64,000 nt of DNA from assembly GCF_030145145.1 (NCBI RefSeq), contig NZ_JAQYWD010000009.1, positions 1 to 64,000 on the forward strand. The letters run 5' to 3'. Under the pieces are notes generated by a model. The model was not told the DNA's origin and searched no databases. It was given only the letters and a program-made list of their open reading frames with translations. Numbering within the stretch: position 1 is the first letter of the stretch; every line of letters begins with the position of its first letter. Shown in pieces: positions 35,845-44,871 of the stretch. The DNA is from Desulfobacula sp. (GTDB lineage Bacteria; Desulfobacterota; Desulfobacteria; Desulfobacterales; Desulfobacteraceae). A program made the position numbers and the translations under genes.

Positions 35845-38800
35845 ATGCATTATACTGCAAAAATTCTGCATACAGGGTCAGGGACCAAACAAAGCACTTC
35901 CCAAAAGGGTTGTTCTCTAAGGACATACTGGAAAAAAAATGTCATGTGCCGGATATTGATATTGCGTTTATTTTTTTTCCGGATTATCTGGATCGGACTC
36001 TTCTTGGGGGCCATTGCTTTACCTCCGTCTTTCGCGGAATCCACCCGGGATTGGCCCATGCTGGGGCAAAACCGGGAACGGAATGGCTTTAATGTCCTTT
36101 CGTCAGCCCCATCAACCCATCATGTGCTATGGCGGTTTGAAACAAGCGATACCGTGGTGGCAGCGCCGGTGGTCTATCAGAATATTGTTTATGCGGTTTC
36201 ATCGGATTGTCGGCTTGTGGCTCTGGATGCCGATACCGGCGATTTTATATGGGAAAGTGTCCCTGACACAACCCATTGTGGACAAACCGGCATATCACCC
36301 GCTGTGAATGAAGACACGGTTTTTCTCGGCATGGGATCCACCGGGCAGGGAAAAATATACGCCCTGAATCGATTAACCGGACAAATCCTCTGGCAGTATG
36401 ATGCGGTTGACGGCATTGGTACCTCACCCCTGTATTACCAGGGGAAACTGTTTGTAACGCTTTGGAATACCACGGTACTGGCATTGCGTGCTGATACCGG
36501 TGAATTACTTTGGAGCAGGGAAACCGGGGGCGCCAACAAGGAGGCCTCTGCAATGATTGCCGATGGGAAACTCTATGTCCCGACCTACAATGGCACCCTC
36601 ATGATTATGGATCCGGACACGGGTGAACGTTTCTCTACAATTGATTTTCAGGGATCTGTGCTCACGCCTGTCGCAAGCGGGGCAAGACTCTACCAGGCCT
36701 TACGGGTCAGCAACCTCAATACCGACAGTATCAAGGCCATTGACCGGCAGACCGGCTCAATCCTCTGGGGAGACCATATCGGGGTATATAATTCGTCCCG
36801 TCCCGTCGTGGGGTACAATACGGTTTTCGTTGGAGGGGATGCGCTCCATGCATTCGATTCTGCCAGTGGGTCTGTGCTTTGGCGCGTTCCCGGGAGTGTT
36901 GAACAAACGCCAGCCCTGGCGGATGGCATGCTTTTTGTCTCAAAACACTATTCCCTTGCTGCCCTGGAGGCTGATTCCGGTGATGTTATCTGGTCATATC
37001 CCCTGGGCTATACGGTTTCATCACCCGTGGTCGCAGATGCCAAGGTTTACATTGGAAGCCAAAATCAGGTCTATTGCTTTTACGCCCATGAACATGACCT
37101 GTCGGCAGGGGCAGCAGATGTCCCGTTCCCGGTTGATCCGGGAGAAACGATAGCGGTCTCAATGGGTGTCAATAATGAAGGGCTCTCTGATGAAGTCAAT
37201 GTACGGGTTGATTTTTTTGCCAATGATACCCTGGTGGAGTCTAAATCCATTCCAGCCCTTGCCAGCATGGCCAGTGCAACGCTCAGCTTCCGGTGGACTG
37301 CGCCTTTAATTAAACAGAACATTAACATCCGCTTCAAGGTTGTGCCCGCAACAGGTGAGGGGGCGTTGGAGAACAATACGGTTGATCAGGACGTGCCGGT
37401 GGGAGGCGCGCTGCGAGCGGTTCCCTCGGCATATTCGACGATCGGGCAGGCCCTGGAAGCCGCATTCCCGGGAGATACCATCGAGATTGCCCCAGGCACT
37501 TACATTGAAGATATCGTGGTCAACAAGGCCCACTTGACGGTGAAAGGGGGGGCTGGTGCAACTCCGGTAATCAAGGGAAACGGTCAATACCCCCTGGTTG
37601 TGAATGAGGATGGATCCCGGTGGGAAAATCTCCGGATTGAAGGGGGATCAGCAGGGATTTCCATCAATTCTTCCCACAACACCCTCGTGGAACTGGCATT
37701 TTCAGACAATACCGAAGCAATCGTCCTGGGTCATCAGGCCGAAGAGAACTCCCTTGAGAATATCGAAATTTCAAACTTTAGCCAGGCGGGTATCCGTGTA
37801 TCATCCGGGGCCAGTCAAACGGTCCTTGAAAATTGTCACATCCGTTATGGTGAGGGGGTGGGCGTTCTGCTCCAGGGCACCGGAAATAAGGTTGTCAACT
37901 GTGACATTTATAACAATCTGGGGAACGGCTTGAGTGTCACCGGCGCAGAGGATGTTCAGATACGGGAGACCAGGATTCATGACAATGGCGGGTATGGCAT
38001 AAGCCTCTATCAGAGCTATCCGGGAAATGTTAACCGCCCTGAAATCCGGGACTGCACTATTTCTCATAACCGTGGCGGCATATCAATGGCAGATACTGTT
38101 GACGCGGTTCTGCGGGGCAACCGGATCGAGGAAAATCAACTAAATTTTGGGGTATTCACCCGGTATGTCCATGATATCGACACCTCGAACACCATCAATG
38201 GGAACCCGCTGTATTATCTCAAAAATCAGGCAGATGTGACCATTGATGGCATGGCCCAGCCCATGGGTTTTCTCGCCTTGATCAATTGTCATAATGTCCG
38301 GGTCAGCCAGGGAAGTTTCAGTGGCAATTATCAGGGACTTCTGCTGGTGGACAGTGATCATGTTTCCGTCACAGCCAGCGAGTTCTCAGGAAATGACACG
38401 GGTGTGTTTTTAACTGGGTCCCATGAAAATGAGCTTGTCGACTGTTCAATCCATGACAATGGAACCGGTATTGACTTTGCCGATAATACCAGATCGAATC
38501 TGGTGCATGGTGGTGACATTTTTCGCAACGCGAGAGAAGGCATTCTTTACGGAACCAATACCGGGCCCAACGAAGTGCTGAATACGGCAATATTTGAAAA
38601 TCGATTCGGTGTGTATATTGATGCCTGGGCCGGCAACCGCATCAGTTTTTGTCGAATTTATAGCAACACCACGGGCATTTATGCAGACAACTCGTTTGAC
38701 GGCAAGATTCGCCATTGCACCGTGTTCAATAACCGTGAGGACGGAATCTATCTCAATGCGACCCAGAACTATGTTGTGACCGGCAACACCCTGTTTGGCA

Positions 38801-40002
38801 ACAACCGATATGGGATATTTTGCGCCTGGGCTCCCAATGAAGTGTCCAACAGCATCATCTGGCGTAATGGTCAAAATATCGGGGGAGAAGGTGCCAGGAT
38901 CACCTATTGTGCGGTTCAAGAGCCGGTGGAGGGCGATGGAAATATCACGGATGATCCTGGATTATGGGCGCCTGAAAAAGAAGATTTCAGGCTGCGGCCG
39001 GAGTCTCCCTGCATCGACGGAGGAAACCCTTCACCAGTGGCAACCTTGATGTTTGATGGTGATGGTGATGGCATGGCGTATCCTGACATGGGAGCGTATG
39101 AATTCCCAGGATTGCCGGATTATTTTGCCATGACCTTGGGTAATGTCTGGGTCTACATTGATCCGGAAGTGTCTGCAACCGAGACATGGGTTCAGACGGT
39201 TGCTGAGCTTGACCGCACCCGTTTTGACTTTCCCACCCTGGTGATTGAAGCGACCCAAAACCATCAGTTGGAAAGCCGGGAGTGGTACCAACGGGTTCCC
39301 GGCAAAGTCCTGTTGTGGGGAATGGAGGATGACAGCGGCATGTTTATCCGTTTTTCCCAGGGACTTGAGATTTACTGGGAGTCAATGCAGGTTGGTGAAA
39401 CTCGTTTTACCCCGGCCAAAGCCGCTATTGCTTCTTATCCTGATATCCTGGTGGATATCAGCATGAGGGCCACTGTCGTTGCCCATCAGCAGATTGCTGC
39501 CATGGATACAGCGTATGATGCCCTGAAAATTCAATATGATTTTCAGATCGGGGGGGAGGGAAACGATGAGACGCTGACATCCTTTCAATGGGTTTCCCCG
39601 CAATTGGGCGTGCTGCAGGTTGATAACGGGACCGGCTATCAACGGTTAAATTCTTATGCGATTGGCGGCGGTTTTATCACAAGCGAGTCGGATATGGATG
39701 GAGATGGTCTTGCCGACCTTGCTGAAATCTCCATTCATGGGTCATCCCCCCAAATGATGGATTCTGATAGGGATGGGTGTCCTGACAGGGTCGAGGTCCT
39801 GGCAAACCGGGATCCTTCAACCCGGGAAGACCGTATGCCGGGTGACATCAATGAAGACTGCTATGTGGATCACCGGGATGCGATCTGGAGTTTAAACGTT
39901 TTTGTCGGACGTCACAACGAAACCCCTCCTGCCATGGAGAATGAGATCACCGGGGATGGTAAGATCGGCGTCGAGGAAGGCATCTTTCCGCTTCAGCAGT
40001 AA
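35845..40002 (+). CDS. giant exported protein: PQQ-like propeller, CARDB-like, beta-helix, dockerin-like
   Basis: A 1385-residue protein. A signal-anchor-like hydrophobic stretch lies at about 34-60 (LILRLFFFRIIWIGLFLGAIALPPSFAES). Residues about 65-425 are PQQ-binding-like beta-propeller repeats (LVALDADTGDFIWES, LNRLTGQILWQYD). Residues about 430-520 look like a CARDB domain. Residues about 525-1090 form a right-handed beta-helix of PbH1 repeats (NTLVELAFSDNTEAIVL, GIYADNSFDG). A TSP3/EF-hand region follows (SDMDGDGLADLAE, SDRDGCPDR). The end (PGDINEDCYVDHRDA, ITGDGKIGVEE) resembles dockerin type I. It should be secreted or surface-attached; ligand unknown. ATG 35845 has a good AAGG element; ATG 35944 is the usual-length start. 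Confidence 0.85.
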   Translation: MHYTAKILHTGSGTKQSTSQKGCSLRTYWKKNVMCRILILRLFFFRIIWIGLFLGAIALPPSFAESTRDWPMLGQNRERNGFNVLSSAPSTHHVLWRFETSDTVVAAPVVYQNIVYAVSSDCRLVALDADTGDFIWESVPDTTHCGQTGISPAVNEDTVFLGMGSTGQGKIYALNRLTGQILWQYDAVDGIGTSPLYYQGKLFVTLWNTTVLALRADTGELLWSRETGGANKEASAMIADGKLYVPTYNGTLMIMDPDTGERFSTIDFQGSVLTPVASGARLYQALRVSNLNTDSIKAIDRQTGSILWGDHIGVYNSSRPVVGYNTVFVGGDALHAFDSASGSVLWRVPGSVEQTPALADGMLFVSKHYSLAALEADSGDVIWSYPLGYTVSSPVVADAKVYIGSQNQVYCFYAHEHDLSAGAADVPFPVDPGETIAVSMGVNNEGLSDEVNVRVDFFANDTLVESKSIPALASMASATLSFRWTAPLIKQNINIRFKVVPATGEGALENNTVDQDVPVGGALRAVPSAYSTIGQALEAAFPGDTIEIAPGTYIEDIVVNKAHLTVKGGAGATPVIKGNGQYPLVVNEDGSRWENLRIEGGSAGISINSSHNTLVELAFSDNTEAIVLGHQAEENSLENIEISNFSQAGIRVSSGASQTVLENCHIRYGEGVGVLLQGTGNKVVNCDIYNNLGNGLSVTGAEDVQIRETRIHDNGGYGISLYQSYPGNVNRPEIRDCTISHNRGGISMADTVDAVLRGNRIEENQLNFGVFTRYVHDIDTSNTINGNPLYYLKNQADVTIDGMAQPMGFLALINCHNVRVSQGSFSGNYQGLLLVDSDHVSVTASEFSGNDTGVFLTGSHENELVDCSIHDNGTGIDFADNTRSNLVHGGDIFRNAREGILYGTNTGPNEVLNTAIFENRFGVYIDAWAGNRISFCRIYSNTTGIYADNSFDGKIRHCTVFNNREDGIYLNATQNYVVTGNTLFGNNRYGIFCAWAPNEVSNSIIWRNGQNIGGEGARITYCAVQEPVEGDGNITDDPGLWAPEKEDFRLRPESPCIDGGNPSPVATLMFDGDGDGMAYPDMGAYEFPGLPDYFAMTLGNVWVYIDPEVSATETWVQTVAELDRTRFDFPTLVIEATQNHQLESREWYQRVPGKVLLWGMEDDSGMFIRFSQGLEIYWESMQVGETRFTPAKAAIASYPDILVDISMRATVVAHQQIAAMDTAYDALKIQYDFQIGGEGNDETLTSFQWVSPQLGVLQVDNGTGYQRLNSYAIGGGFITSESDMDGDGLADLAEISIHGSSPQMMDSDRDGCPDRVEVLANRDPSTREDRMPGDINEDCYVDHRDAIWSLNVFVGRHNETPPAMENEITGDGKIGVEEGIFPLQQ

Positions 40003-40101
40003 GGTTGTGGACAAACAAATGCTATCGGTTGGTATCATATCCGCCTTTAACGGATGTTTTTCGGGTTGTGCGACCATTCAATTTATAACCACCAGGGAAA
40101 G

Positions 40102-40301
40102 AAAGATATCGGTGCCCATGCCAGTGCAGCGGGAGGGGTGGACAAGGCCCCTGAAAATGCCCATTGTATCAACGCAACAGTCTTTGCCCTGTTCACTAAA
40201 AATCAACGCCGGTGGCAAGGGTAACGGCCGTTCTGGAAAACACTGCCGGCCAGGGGGCCAACCTGGGCGGTTCCTTTGAGCAGATCGCCCAGATCATTTA
40301 A
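40102..40301 (+). pseudogene. nfo: endonuclease IV remnant with internal deletion
   Basis: Two fused fragments of endonuclease IV remain. From about 40102 the frame reads [20 protein letters not shown] and then [14 protein letters not shown], the conserved N terminus of the enzyme. A stop near 40222 ends it. Just before this, in a shifted frame, [21 protein letters not shown] appears, which belongs near the middle of the enzyme and contains its Glu metal ligand (ENTAGQG). The intervening roughly 80-90 residues and everything after the stop at 40299-40301 are missing, and no start codon is present. Endonuclease IV repairs abasic sites; this copy cannot function. A second intact copy may exist elsewhere. 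Confidence 0.8.
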
Positions 40302-40445
40302 AACAATTTGCTTTTTCGGGATAGGAAAAGGATAACAAGGGCTGCTTGATGTGTTTTTCCCCTTCATTATACTGGCTTTAATTGGTATACTGGTGACTGT
40401 TAAAATGCTGAACAATCCTCAAACCAACAGAAAGGAGATCGTATA

Positions 40446-40982
40446 ATGGTGTGTTCATTAGGAAAAGAGGTGGTTGAAAAAACAATTGAATTTCACGGTC
40501 ATAGCTGTCCTGGTCTGGCCATAGGGCTTCGGGTGTCGGAACTGGCAATGGAAAAGCTGGATATCCGGAATGCAAAAGAACTGGTATGCGTCACGGAAAC
40601 CGACATGTGTGGCGTGGATGCCATTCAATTTCTCACCGGATGTTCTTTTGGCAAGGGAAACCTGATCCACAAAGATTATGGAAAATCTGCATTTACATTT
40701 TATGACCGGGATGCTCAAAAGGGGTTCAGGGCTGTTTTCATGAATGATTTTGCCAGGGATGAGCAGGACCGGGAGATTCGACTCAAGCGGATCATGGAGG
40801 CGGATTTAGCGGATCTGTTTGTGACAGAGGAAGTAGATGTCCCTCCGGTAAGACCGGCCCGCATACTCAAAAGCATTCAATGCGATGCGTGCAGAGAAAT
40901 GACAATGGAATCCCGGATCAGGATGTTTGACGGGAAAAATCTTTGTATTCCATGTTTTCATGAGGTTGAGCAGAAAATATAA
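40446..40982 (+). CDS. FmdE-family protein with C-terminal zinc-ribbon-like Cys motif
   Basis: A 178-residue FmdE (formylmethanofuran dehydrogenase subunit E-like) protein. The N-terminal hallmark EFHGHSCPGLAIG (His17, His19, Cys21) and VTETDMCGVDAIQFLTGCSFGKGNL are present, giving a Cys/His metal-binding pocket. The C terminus has a Cys-x2-Cys ... Cys-x2-Cys pattern (CDACREM, LCIPCF), as in TraR-type zinc fingers. In sulfate reducers such proteins occur near molybdenum or tungsten enzymes, but none is adjacent here, so the role is unknown. Ribosome-binding site AAGGAG lies before ATG 40446. It stands alone. Confidence 0.88.
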   Translation: MVCSLGKEVVEKTIEFHGHSCPGLAIGLRVSELAMEKLDIRNAKELVCVTETDMCGVDAIQFLTGCSFGKGNLIHKDYGKSAFTFYDRDAQKGFRAVFMNDFARDEQDREIRLKRIMEADLADLFVTEEVDVPPVRPARILKSIQCDACREMTMESRIRMFDGKNLCIPCFHEVEQKI

Positions 40983-41057
40983 TGGGCCGTTAACCCATCA
41001 CACCATCGGCAAGGACGGGGAATATTAAACTCCATCAAATGATAAGAACCCGTCCAT

Positions 41058-41088
41058 CAAAAAGAGGGCCTGGAATTAAATCCCAGGC
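41058..41088 (-). terminator. probable terminator of rpmB
   Basis: On the minus strand a six-base-pair GC-rich stem (GCCTGG with CCAGGC, nine-base loop) is followed, four bases later, by a run of T. It lies about 95 bases beyond the rpmB stop. The offset T run makes it only moderately convincing. Confidence 0.5.
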
Positions 41089-41182
41089 ATTCAGAGTCGA
41101 CTTTTCCCTGAACGCCCGTTTAAATTCTGGTAACCCGACTGTTATTCAGAATCATTGAGGTGATGTAAAAAAGAGAAGTGAT

Positions 41183-41377
41183 TTATGCCGCTTTTGTAAC
41201 TTTTCCTGCTTTAATGCAACTGGTACACACATCTATTTTTCTAACACACCCTGGCTTAATAACGGCCCGGACTCTTTGTAGGTTTGGATTAAAGACTCTC
41301 TTGTTCAAGTTATGGGCATGACTGACATTGTTGCCAACCATTGGTTTTTTTCCACAAATGGCACATTCTTTCGACAT
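41183..41377 (-). CDS. rpmB: 50S ribosomal protein L28
   Basis: A 64-residue ribosomal protein of the large subunit. It starts [23 protein letters not shown] and has the NLQRVRAVI and [17 protein letters not shown] segments of L28. Two Cys-x2-Cys pairs (CAIC, CTSC) make this a zinc-binding C+ type paralogue. The start ATG 41377 was chosen because GGAG lies at normal distance upstream and the N terminus matches the family; a longer frame starts upstream but its extra residues are not L28-like. Monocistronic, minus strand, likely ended by the hairpin at 41058-41088. Confidence 0.95.
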   Translation of the reverse strand: MSKECAICGKKPMVGNNVSHAHNLNKRVFNPNLQRVRAVIKPGCVRKIDVCTSCIKAGKVTKAA

Positions 41378-41457
41378 TTTTTTTACTCCTAATAAACTTT
41401 TTAAACAAAAACAACCTGCATTTAATATACCAGAAAAAAATAAAAGTAAATGAATTT

Positions 41458-42108
41458 TTAATTTTTGTCTGCCAGTTCCCGGCATCGGGGAATTTTAGCC
41501 TGTGCTTCTTTGCTTTCCTTTGAATCCGGATACGTTTCAACAAGATATTCATATCGTTTTAATGCTGCTGCATATTGTTTTTGTTTCATATAGAAATTGG
41601 CAACATAGAGTTCATGTCCGGACAGGTTGTCGATGCAGGCTTGAATATTTTCCTTTGCCTTTTCACTATACTCATTCCTGGGAAACTGGTCCATCAATCT
41701 GTAAAATTGTGTGAGGCTGTTTTTCGCAGGGGTATGGTCCCTGTCGATGCTATCCAGCTGGTTGAACCAGCAAAGCCCCATCCTGTAGATAACATAGGGA
41801 ATGGCTTCATTCTTTGGATGCATTTTTTCAAAGTCTTCATAGGCCAGGAGGGCTTCATCGTATTCTCCAAGAAGAAAATGGGCATCTGCAATTTTAAGCT
41901 CGGCCAGGCTGGCATATTTACTGAACGGATACCAGTCCTTCAAATCCGTATATGCTTTTACAGCGGTTTTATAGTCCCCGGCCACAAATGCGGAAGAAGC
42001 GTCTGAAACAAGCTCTTGCGCATTTTTTTCCATTTCATGGGAGGTCTCAAACAACGCGCATCCGGAAAGCAGTAAGACAATCGTAACGCATAAAAACAGT
42101 TTTTTCAT
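41458..42108 (-). CDS. bamD: outer-membrane assembly lipoprotein BamD
   Basis: A 216-residue lipoprotein of the BAM complex that folds outer-membrane proteins. The signal peptide has a clear lipobox (LLLSGC, Cys near 17). The mature part has TPR-like repeats of BamD/Yfi[56 protein letters not shown] and [21 protein letters not shown] 42108 was chosen because it overlaps the trxB stop as ATGA and gives [11 protein letters not shown], a normal signal; the frame extends upstream without a better start. It is thus translationally coupled to trxB. Confidence 0.92.
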   Translation of the reverse strand: MKKLFLCVTIVLLLSGCALFETSHEMEKNAQELVSDASSAFVAGDYKTAVKAYTDLKDWYPFSKYASLAELKIADAHFLLGEYDEALLAYEDFEKMHPKNEAIPYVIYRMGLCWFNQLDSIDRDHTPAKNSLTQFYRLMDQFPRNEYSEKAKENIQACIDNLSGHELYVANFYMKQKQYAAALKRYEYLVETYPDSKESKEAQAKIPRCRELADKN

Positions 42109-43031
42109 GAGGACAGGTTCTCTATAAAATGTTCTGCACAAACCGCTGCAATGGCAGCATCCCCCACCGCGGTAGCGATCTGTCTTAGGGGGGTATCTCG
42201 TACATCCCCTGCAACAAATACACCAGGAACAGAGGTCTGCATTTTTGCGTCCGCAAGAATAAATCCAAATGCATCTGTTTCAACGGCATCATTCAAAAAA
42301 GACGTGTTTGGCAAAATGCCGATCCATATAAAACAACCGTCCGCCTTCAGGGTTTTTTCTTCATTGGTTTTCAGGTTTTTTACCCTCACCCCTTCGACAC
42401 CGAAAAAGCCTTCCATACCGGTGGCAATACTATCCCAGACCATTTCAATCTTTTCGTTTTCAAGGGCTCTTTCCTGGAGTATTTTTGTGGCCCTGAGTTC
42501 ATCTCTTCTGTGGACCAGATATACTTTTTTGGCAAATTTTGTCAGGAAGATGGCTTCTTGCACTGCTGTATCTCCACCGCCAATGGCAACAACTGTTTTT
42601 TCCTTAAAAAACGGGGCATCACACGTGGCGCAAAAAGAAACCCCCTTTCCCATGAATTTGTCTTCGCCGATGCCAAGATTCCTCGGGGATGCACCCGACG
42701 CAATGATAAGGCTTTTGGTGGTAATACGTCTATCTCTTAAAACGATTTCTTTTGCTTCCCCGGTAAGATTGAGGGAATGGACCTCTGCTGTTTCAATTTT
42801 TAATCCCAGGTCTTCCGCCTGAATCTTCATTTTTTCGGCAAGGTCATACCCTGAGATACCTTCAGGAAAACCCGGATAGTTTTCTATCCAGTCGGTGACC
42901 AGGATTTGACCGCCGGGCACGGTTTTTTCCAGAAGCAGGACATTCATTCTTGCCCTGGCAGCATAGATGCCTGCTGTCAGACCGGCAGGACCGGCACCAA
43001 TAATTACAAGGTCATAGTCCGTTGTTGTCAT
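42105..43031 (-). CDS. trxB: thioredoxin reductase (NADPH)
   Basis: A 308-residue flavoprotein that reduces thioredoxin with NAD(P)H. Features: FAD-binding GxGxxG start (LVIIGAGPAGLTAGIYAAR), the redox dithiol in SFCATCDAPFF, NAD(P)H-binding VVAIGGGDTAVQEAIFL and the C-terminal FAD motif GVFVAGDVRDTPLRQIATAVGDA. It lies 11 bases behind trxA on the minus strand and overlaps bamD by four bases, so trxA-trxB-bamD form one operon. Confidence 0.96.
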   Translation of the reverse strand: MTTTDYDLVIIGAGPAGLTAGIYAARARMNVLLLEKTVPGGQILVTDWIENYPGFPEGISGYDLAEKMKIQAEDLGLKIETAEVHSLNLTGEAKEIVLRDRRITTKSLIIASGASPRNLGIGEDKFMGKGVSFCATCDAPFFKEKTVVAIGGGDTAVQEAIFLTKFAKKVYLVHRRDELRATKILQERALENEKIEMVWDSIATGMEGFFGVEGVRVKNLKTNEEKTLKADGCFIWIGILPNTSFLNDAVETDAFGFILADAKMQTSVPGVFVAGDVRDTPLRQIATAVGDAAIAAVCAEHFIENLSS

Positions 43032-43042
43032 TATTCCTCTCC

Positions 43043-43369
43043 TTACAAGACCCCTTTGATGGTTTCTTCCAATTTTTCTTTGGCAACCATTCCTGTGATT
43101 TGATCTGCTATTTCTCCATTTTTAAAGAAAATCAGGGTCGGAATTGCTTGAACACCATATTTGCTTGGGCTGATGGGATTGTCATCCACATTGACTTTTG
43201 CAAAGGTCATTTTGTCACCGTATTCTTTTTCAAGGGCTTCAACCGTTGGGGCAATGGCTTTACAGGGACCACACCAGGGCGCCCAGAAATCTACCATAAC
43301 AGGCTTGTCTGATTTGAGAACTTTCTCCTCAAAAGAATCATCTTCAATTTCAATTATATTTTGTGTCAT
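43043..43369 (-). CDS. trxA: thioredoxin
   Basis: A 108-residue thioredoxin with the active-site dithiol WCGPC in VDFWAPWCGPCKAIAP and the cis-proline region VQAIPTLIFFKNG. It is the first gene of trxA-trxB-bamD and follows a good sigma-70 promoter. Cytoplasmic redox carrier; no signal peptide. Length is standard. Confidence 0.96.
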   Translation of the reverse strand: MTQNIIEIEDDSFEEKVLKSDKPVMVDFWAPWCGPCKAIAPTVEALEKEYGDKMTFAKVNVDDNPISPSKYGVQAIPTLIFFKNGEIADQITGMVAKEKLEETIKGVL

Positions 43370-43414
43370 GACAACCGTCCTAAATTTAAGTTTATGATTA
43401 AAACATATCCCGTA

Positions 43415-43443
43415 AATATATGTTCGTATTTATTTTTTGTCAA
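43415..43443 (-). promoter_or_regulatory. sigma-70 promoter of trxA
   Basis: On the minus strand TTGACA (43443-43438) and TATATT (43420-43415) are separated by 17 bases. They lie about 45-75 bases upstream of the trxA start. Confidence 0.75.
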
Positions 43444-43463
43444 TTCTTCAATGCGGTTCGAAT

Positions 43464-43516
43464 AAAAAAGGGTAAAGGCTTTTGAGGAGTGAATCAAAGC
43501 GGTTTTACCCTTTAAA
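43464..43516 (-). terminator. intrinsic terminator of rubrerythrin gene
   Basis: On the minus strand an inverted repeat (AAAGGGTAAAA ... CTTTACCCTTTT) followed by a T-rich tract begins about 20 bases after the rubrerythrin stop. It separates that gene from the trxA promoter just downstream. Confidence 0.7.
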
Positions 43517-43536
43517 TTTGGGAAAAAAATGAAGGG

Positions 43537-44112
43537 TTACCAGTTTTCAGCCAACAGTTCAAAATGGTCCTGGGGATGATCACACGCCGGACACGTTTTC
43601 TCTGCCTCTTTGCCTTCATGAACATATCCGCAGTTTCTGCACCGCCATTTTACAATACCGTCTTTTTTAAATACGGTTCCTTTTTCGATATTGGCAGCCA
43701 GTTCTGCATATCTTTTTTCATGTTGTTTTTCTGCCACGGCAATCATTTCAAATATAGTGGCAATGGCATCAAACCCTTCTTTTTTAGCTGTGGCGGCAAA
43801 ATCAGGATACATGCTGGTCCATTCATAGTTTTCTCCTGCTGCAGCCTCTTTGAGATTTTCCAGCGTCGTCCCGATCACACCGGCGGGAAATGACGCAGTG
43901 ATTTCAACTTCGCCACCTTCAAGTAATTTGAAAAGCCTTTTGGCATGTTCTTTTTCCTGGTTGGCGGTTTCTGTAAAAATATCGGAAATTTGAACAAATC
44001 CTTCCTTTTTAGCAGCGCTGGCAAAATACGTGTACCGATTTCTTGCCTGGGATTCGCCTGCAAAAGCGGTTAGCAGGTTTTTTTCAGTCTGGGTTCCTTT
44101 TAAACGGGCCAT
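43537..44112 (-). CDS. rbr: rubrerythrin
   Basis: A 191-residue non-haem iron protein. The N-terminal four-helix domain carries the diiron ligands (FAGESQARNRYTYFA, EKEHAKRLF, EMIAVAEKQHEKRY). The C-terminal rubredoxin-like centre has two Cys-x2-Cys pairs: CRNCGYVHEG and CPACDHPQDHF. It reduces hydrogen peroxide in anaerobes using electrons from rubredoxin or NADH. Ribosome-binding site AAAGGAG precedes ATG 44112. It lies directly upstream of trxAB-bamD but in a separate transcript, with a terminator after it. Confidence 0.97.
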   Translation of the reverse strand: MARLKGTQTEKNLLTAFAGESQARNRYTYFASAAKKEGFVQISDIFTETANQEKEHAKRLFKLLEGGEVEITASFPAGVIGTTLENLKEAAAGENYEWTSMYPDFAATAKKEGFDAIATIFEMIAVAEKQHEKRYAELAANIEKGTVFKKDGIVKWRCRNCGYVHEGKEAEKTCPACDHPQDHFELLAENW

Positions 44113-44378
44113 TTTTTTCTCCTTTTGTCTATCCGTGCTTTTTTGAATCTTATTGTGGTTAATTCTATACGGTGGTTTTGCTTAAATTGATAAAATATGA
44201 CATTCAGCCAGAGCCGAATGAATGTTATTCATACTATACTCCCGGATTTTTTTAAAGAGAATAAAATAGTTTTCAAATTTTCATGTTACCCACAGAAAAA
44301 TTAAAGTTTTTCAGATTTTTTACGATGAATATATATAGGTAAGAACCGAATTATAAATAAAACAAAATGGAGGATGCC

Positions 44379-44600
44379 ATGACATTTGATTATAAAATAA
44401 TACCGGTTCGAAATAAGACCATTGATTCTATTGATAAAATCAATGGCTTTCCAGGGAAAAGAAAGACCGTCAGCCGGAAATTAAAAAGAGACAGGCGAAA
44501 ACATAAAAATGATCGGCGAAGCAGCGTAAGGGATGGGGTGATCGTTGATTTGTCTTTTGAATCCAGCCGGCGCAAGGGGACCGATAGACGGCGAAAATAA
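44379..44600 (+). CDS. small basic protein with RRxxxDRR motifs
   Basis: A 73-residue basic protein with no recognised domain. Two copies of an RRxxxDRR pattern are visible: RDRRKHKNDRR and SRRKGTDRRR, separated by a short VIVDLSF-like strand. Small proteins with this pattern recur in deltaproteobacteria, but their role is unknown. ATG 44379 is preferred over ATG 44367, because GGAGG lies about five bases before it. It is divergent from rubrerythrin and 180 bases upstream of the GNAT promoter. Confidence 0.6.
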   Translation: MTFDYKIIPVRNKTIDSIDKINGFPGKRKTVSRKLKRDRRKHKNDRRSSVRDGVIVDLSFESSRRKGTDRRRK

Positions 44601-44782
44601 GCTGAAATTAAACGTGCCATCCTTCCCACCGGTTTTTTCCCGTCAGTTTCAAGATAACCGCTTCTGTTTTTTCACTCTATCGATTCTGTGCCGTGTTTCC
44701 AAACTGTTTTAATCTATTGTCAAATGATGGGAAAAACCGGGTTGTGAAAAGGGATCAATTCTTTAATGGCGCGACTTATTTA

Positions 44783-44811
44783 TTGACACACAAGTGATAA
44801 TTTCTTATGCT
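44783..44811 (+). promoter_or_regulatory. sigma-70 promoter of the GNAT gene
   Basis: TTGACA at 44783-44788 and TATGCT at 44806-44811 are spaced 17 bases apart, about 60 bases upstream of ATG 44872. The position supports that ATG as the start, since an upstream ATG at 44794 would begin inside the promoter. Confidence 0.6.
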
Positions 44812-44871
44812 GAAGAACCTGCAAAAGGATGTCTATCATTAACCGATGGCCCTGAAGCGAAAGGAGGCCCC

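Noticed and set aside
42151-42822. 223-residue plus-strand frame inside trxB
   Set aside because: Antisense shadow of a conserved gene; no domain of its own.
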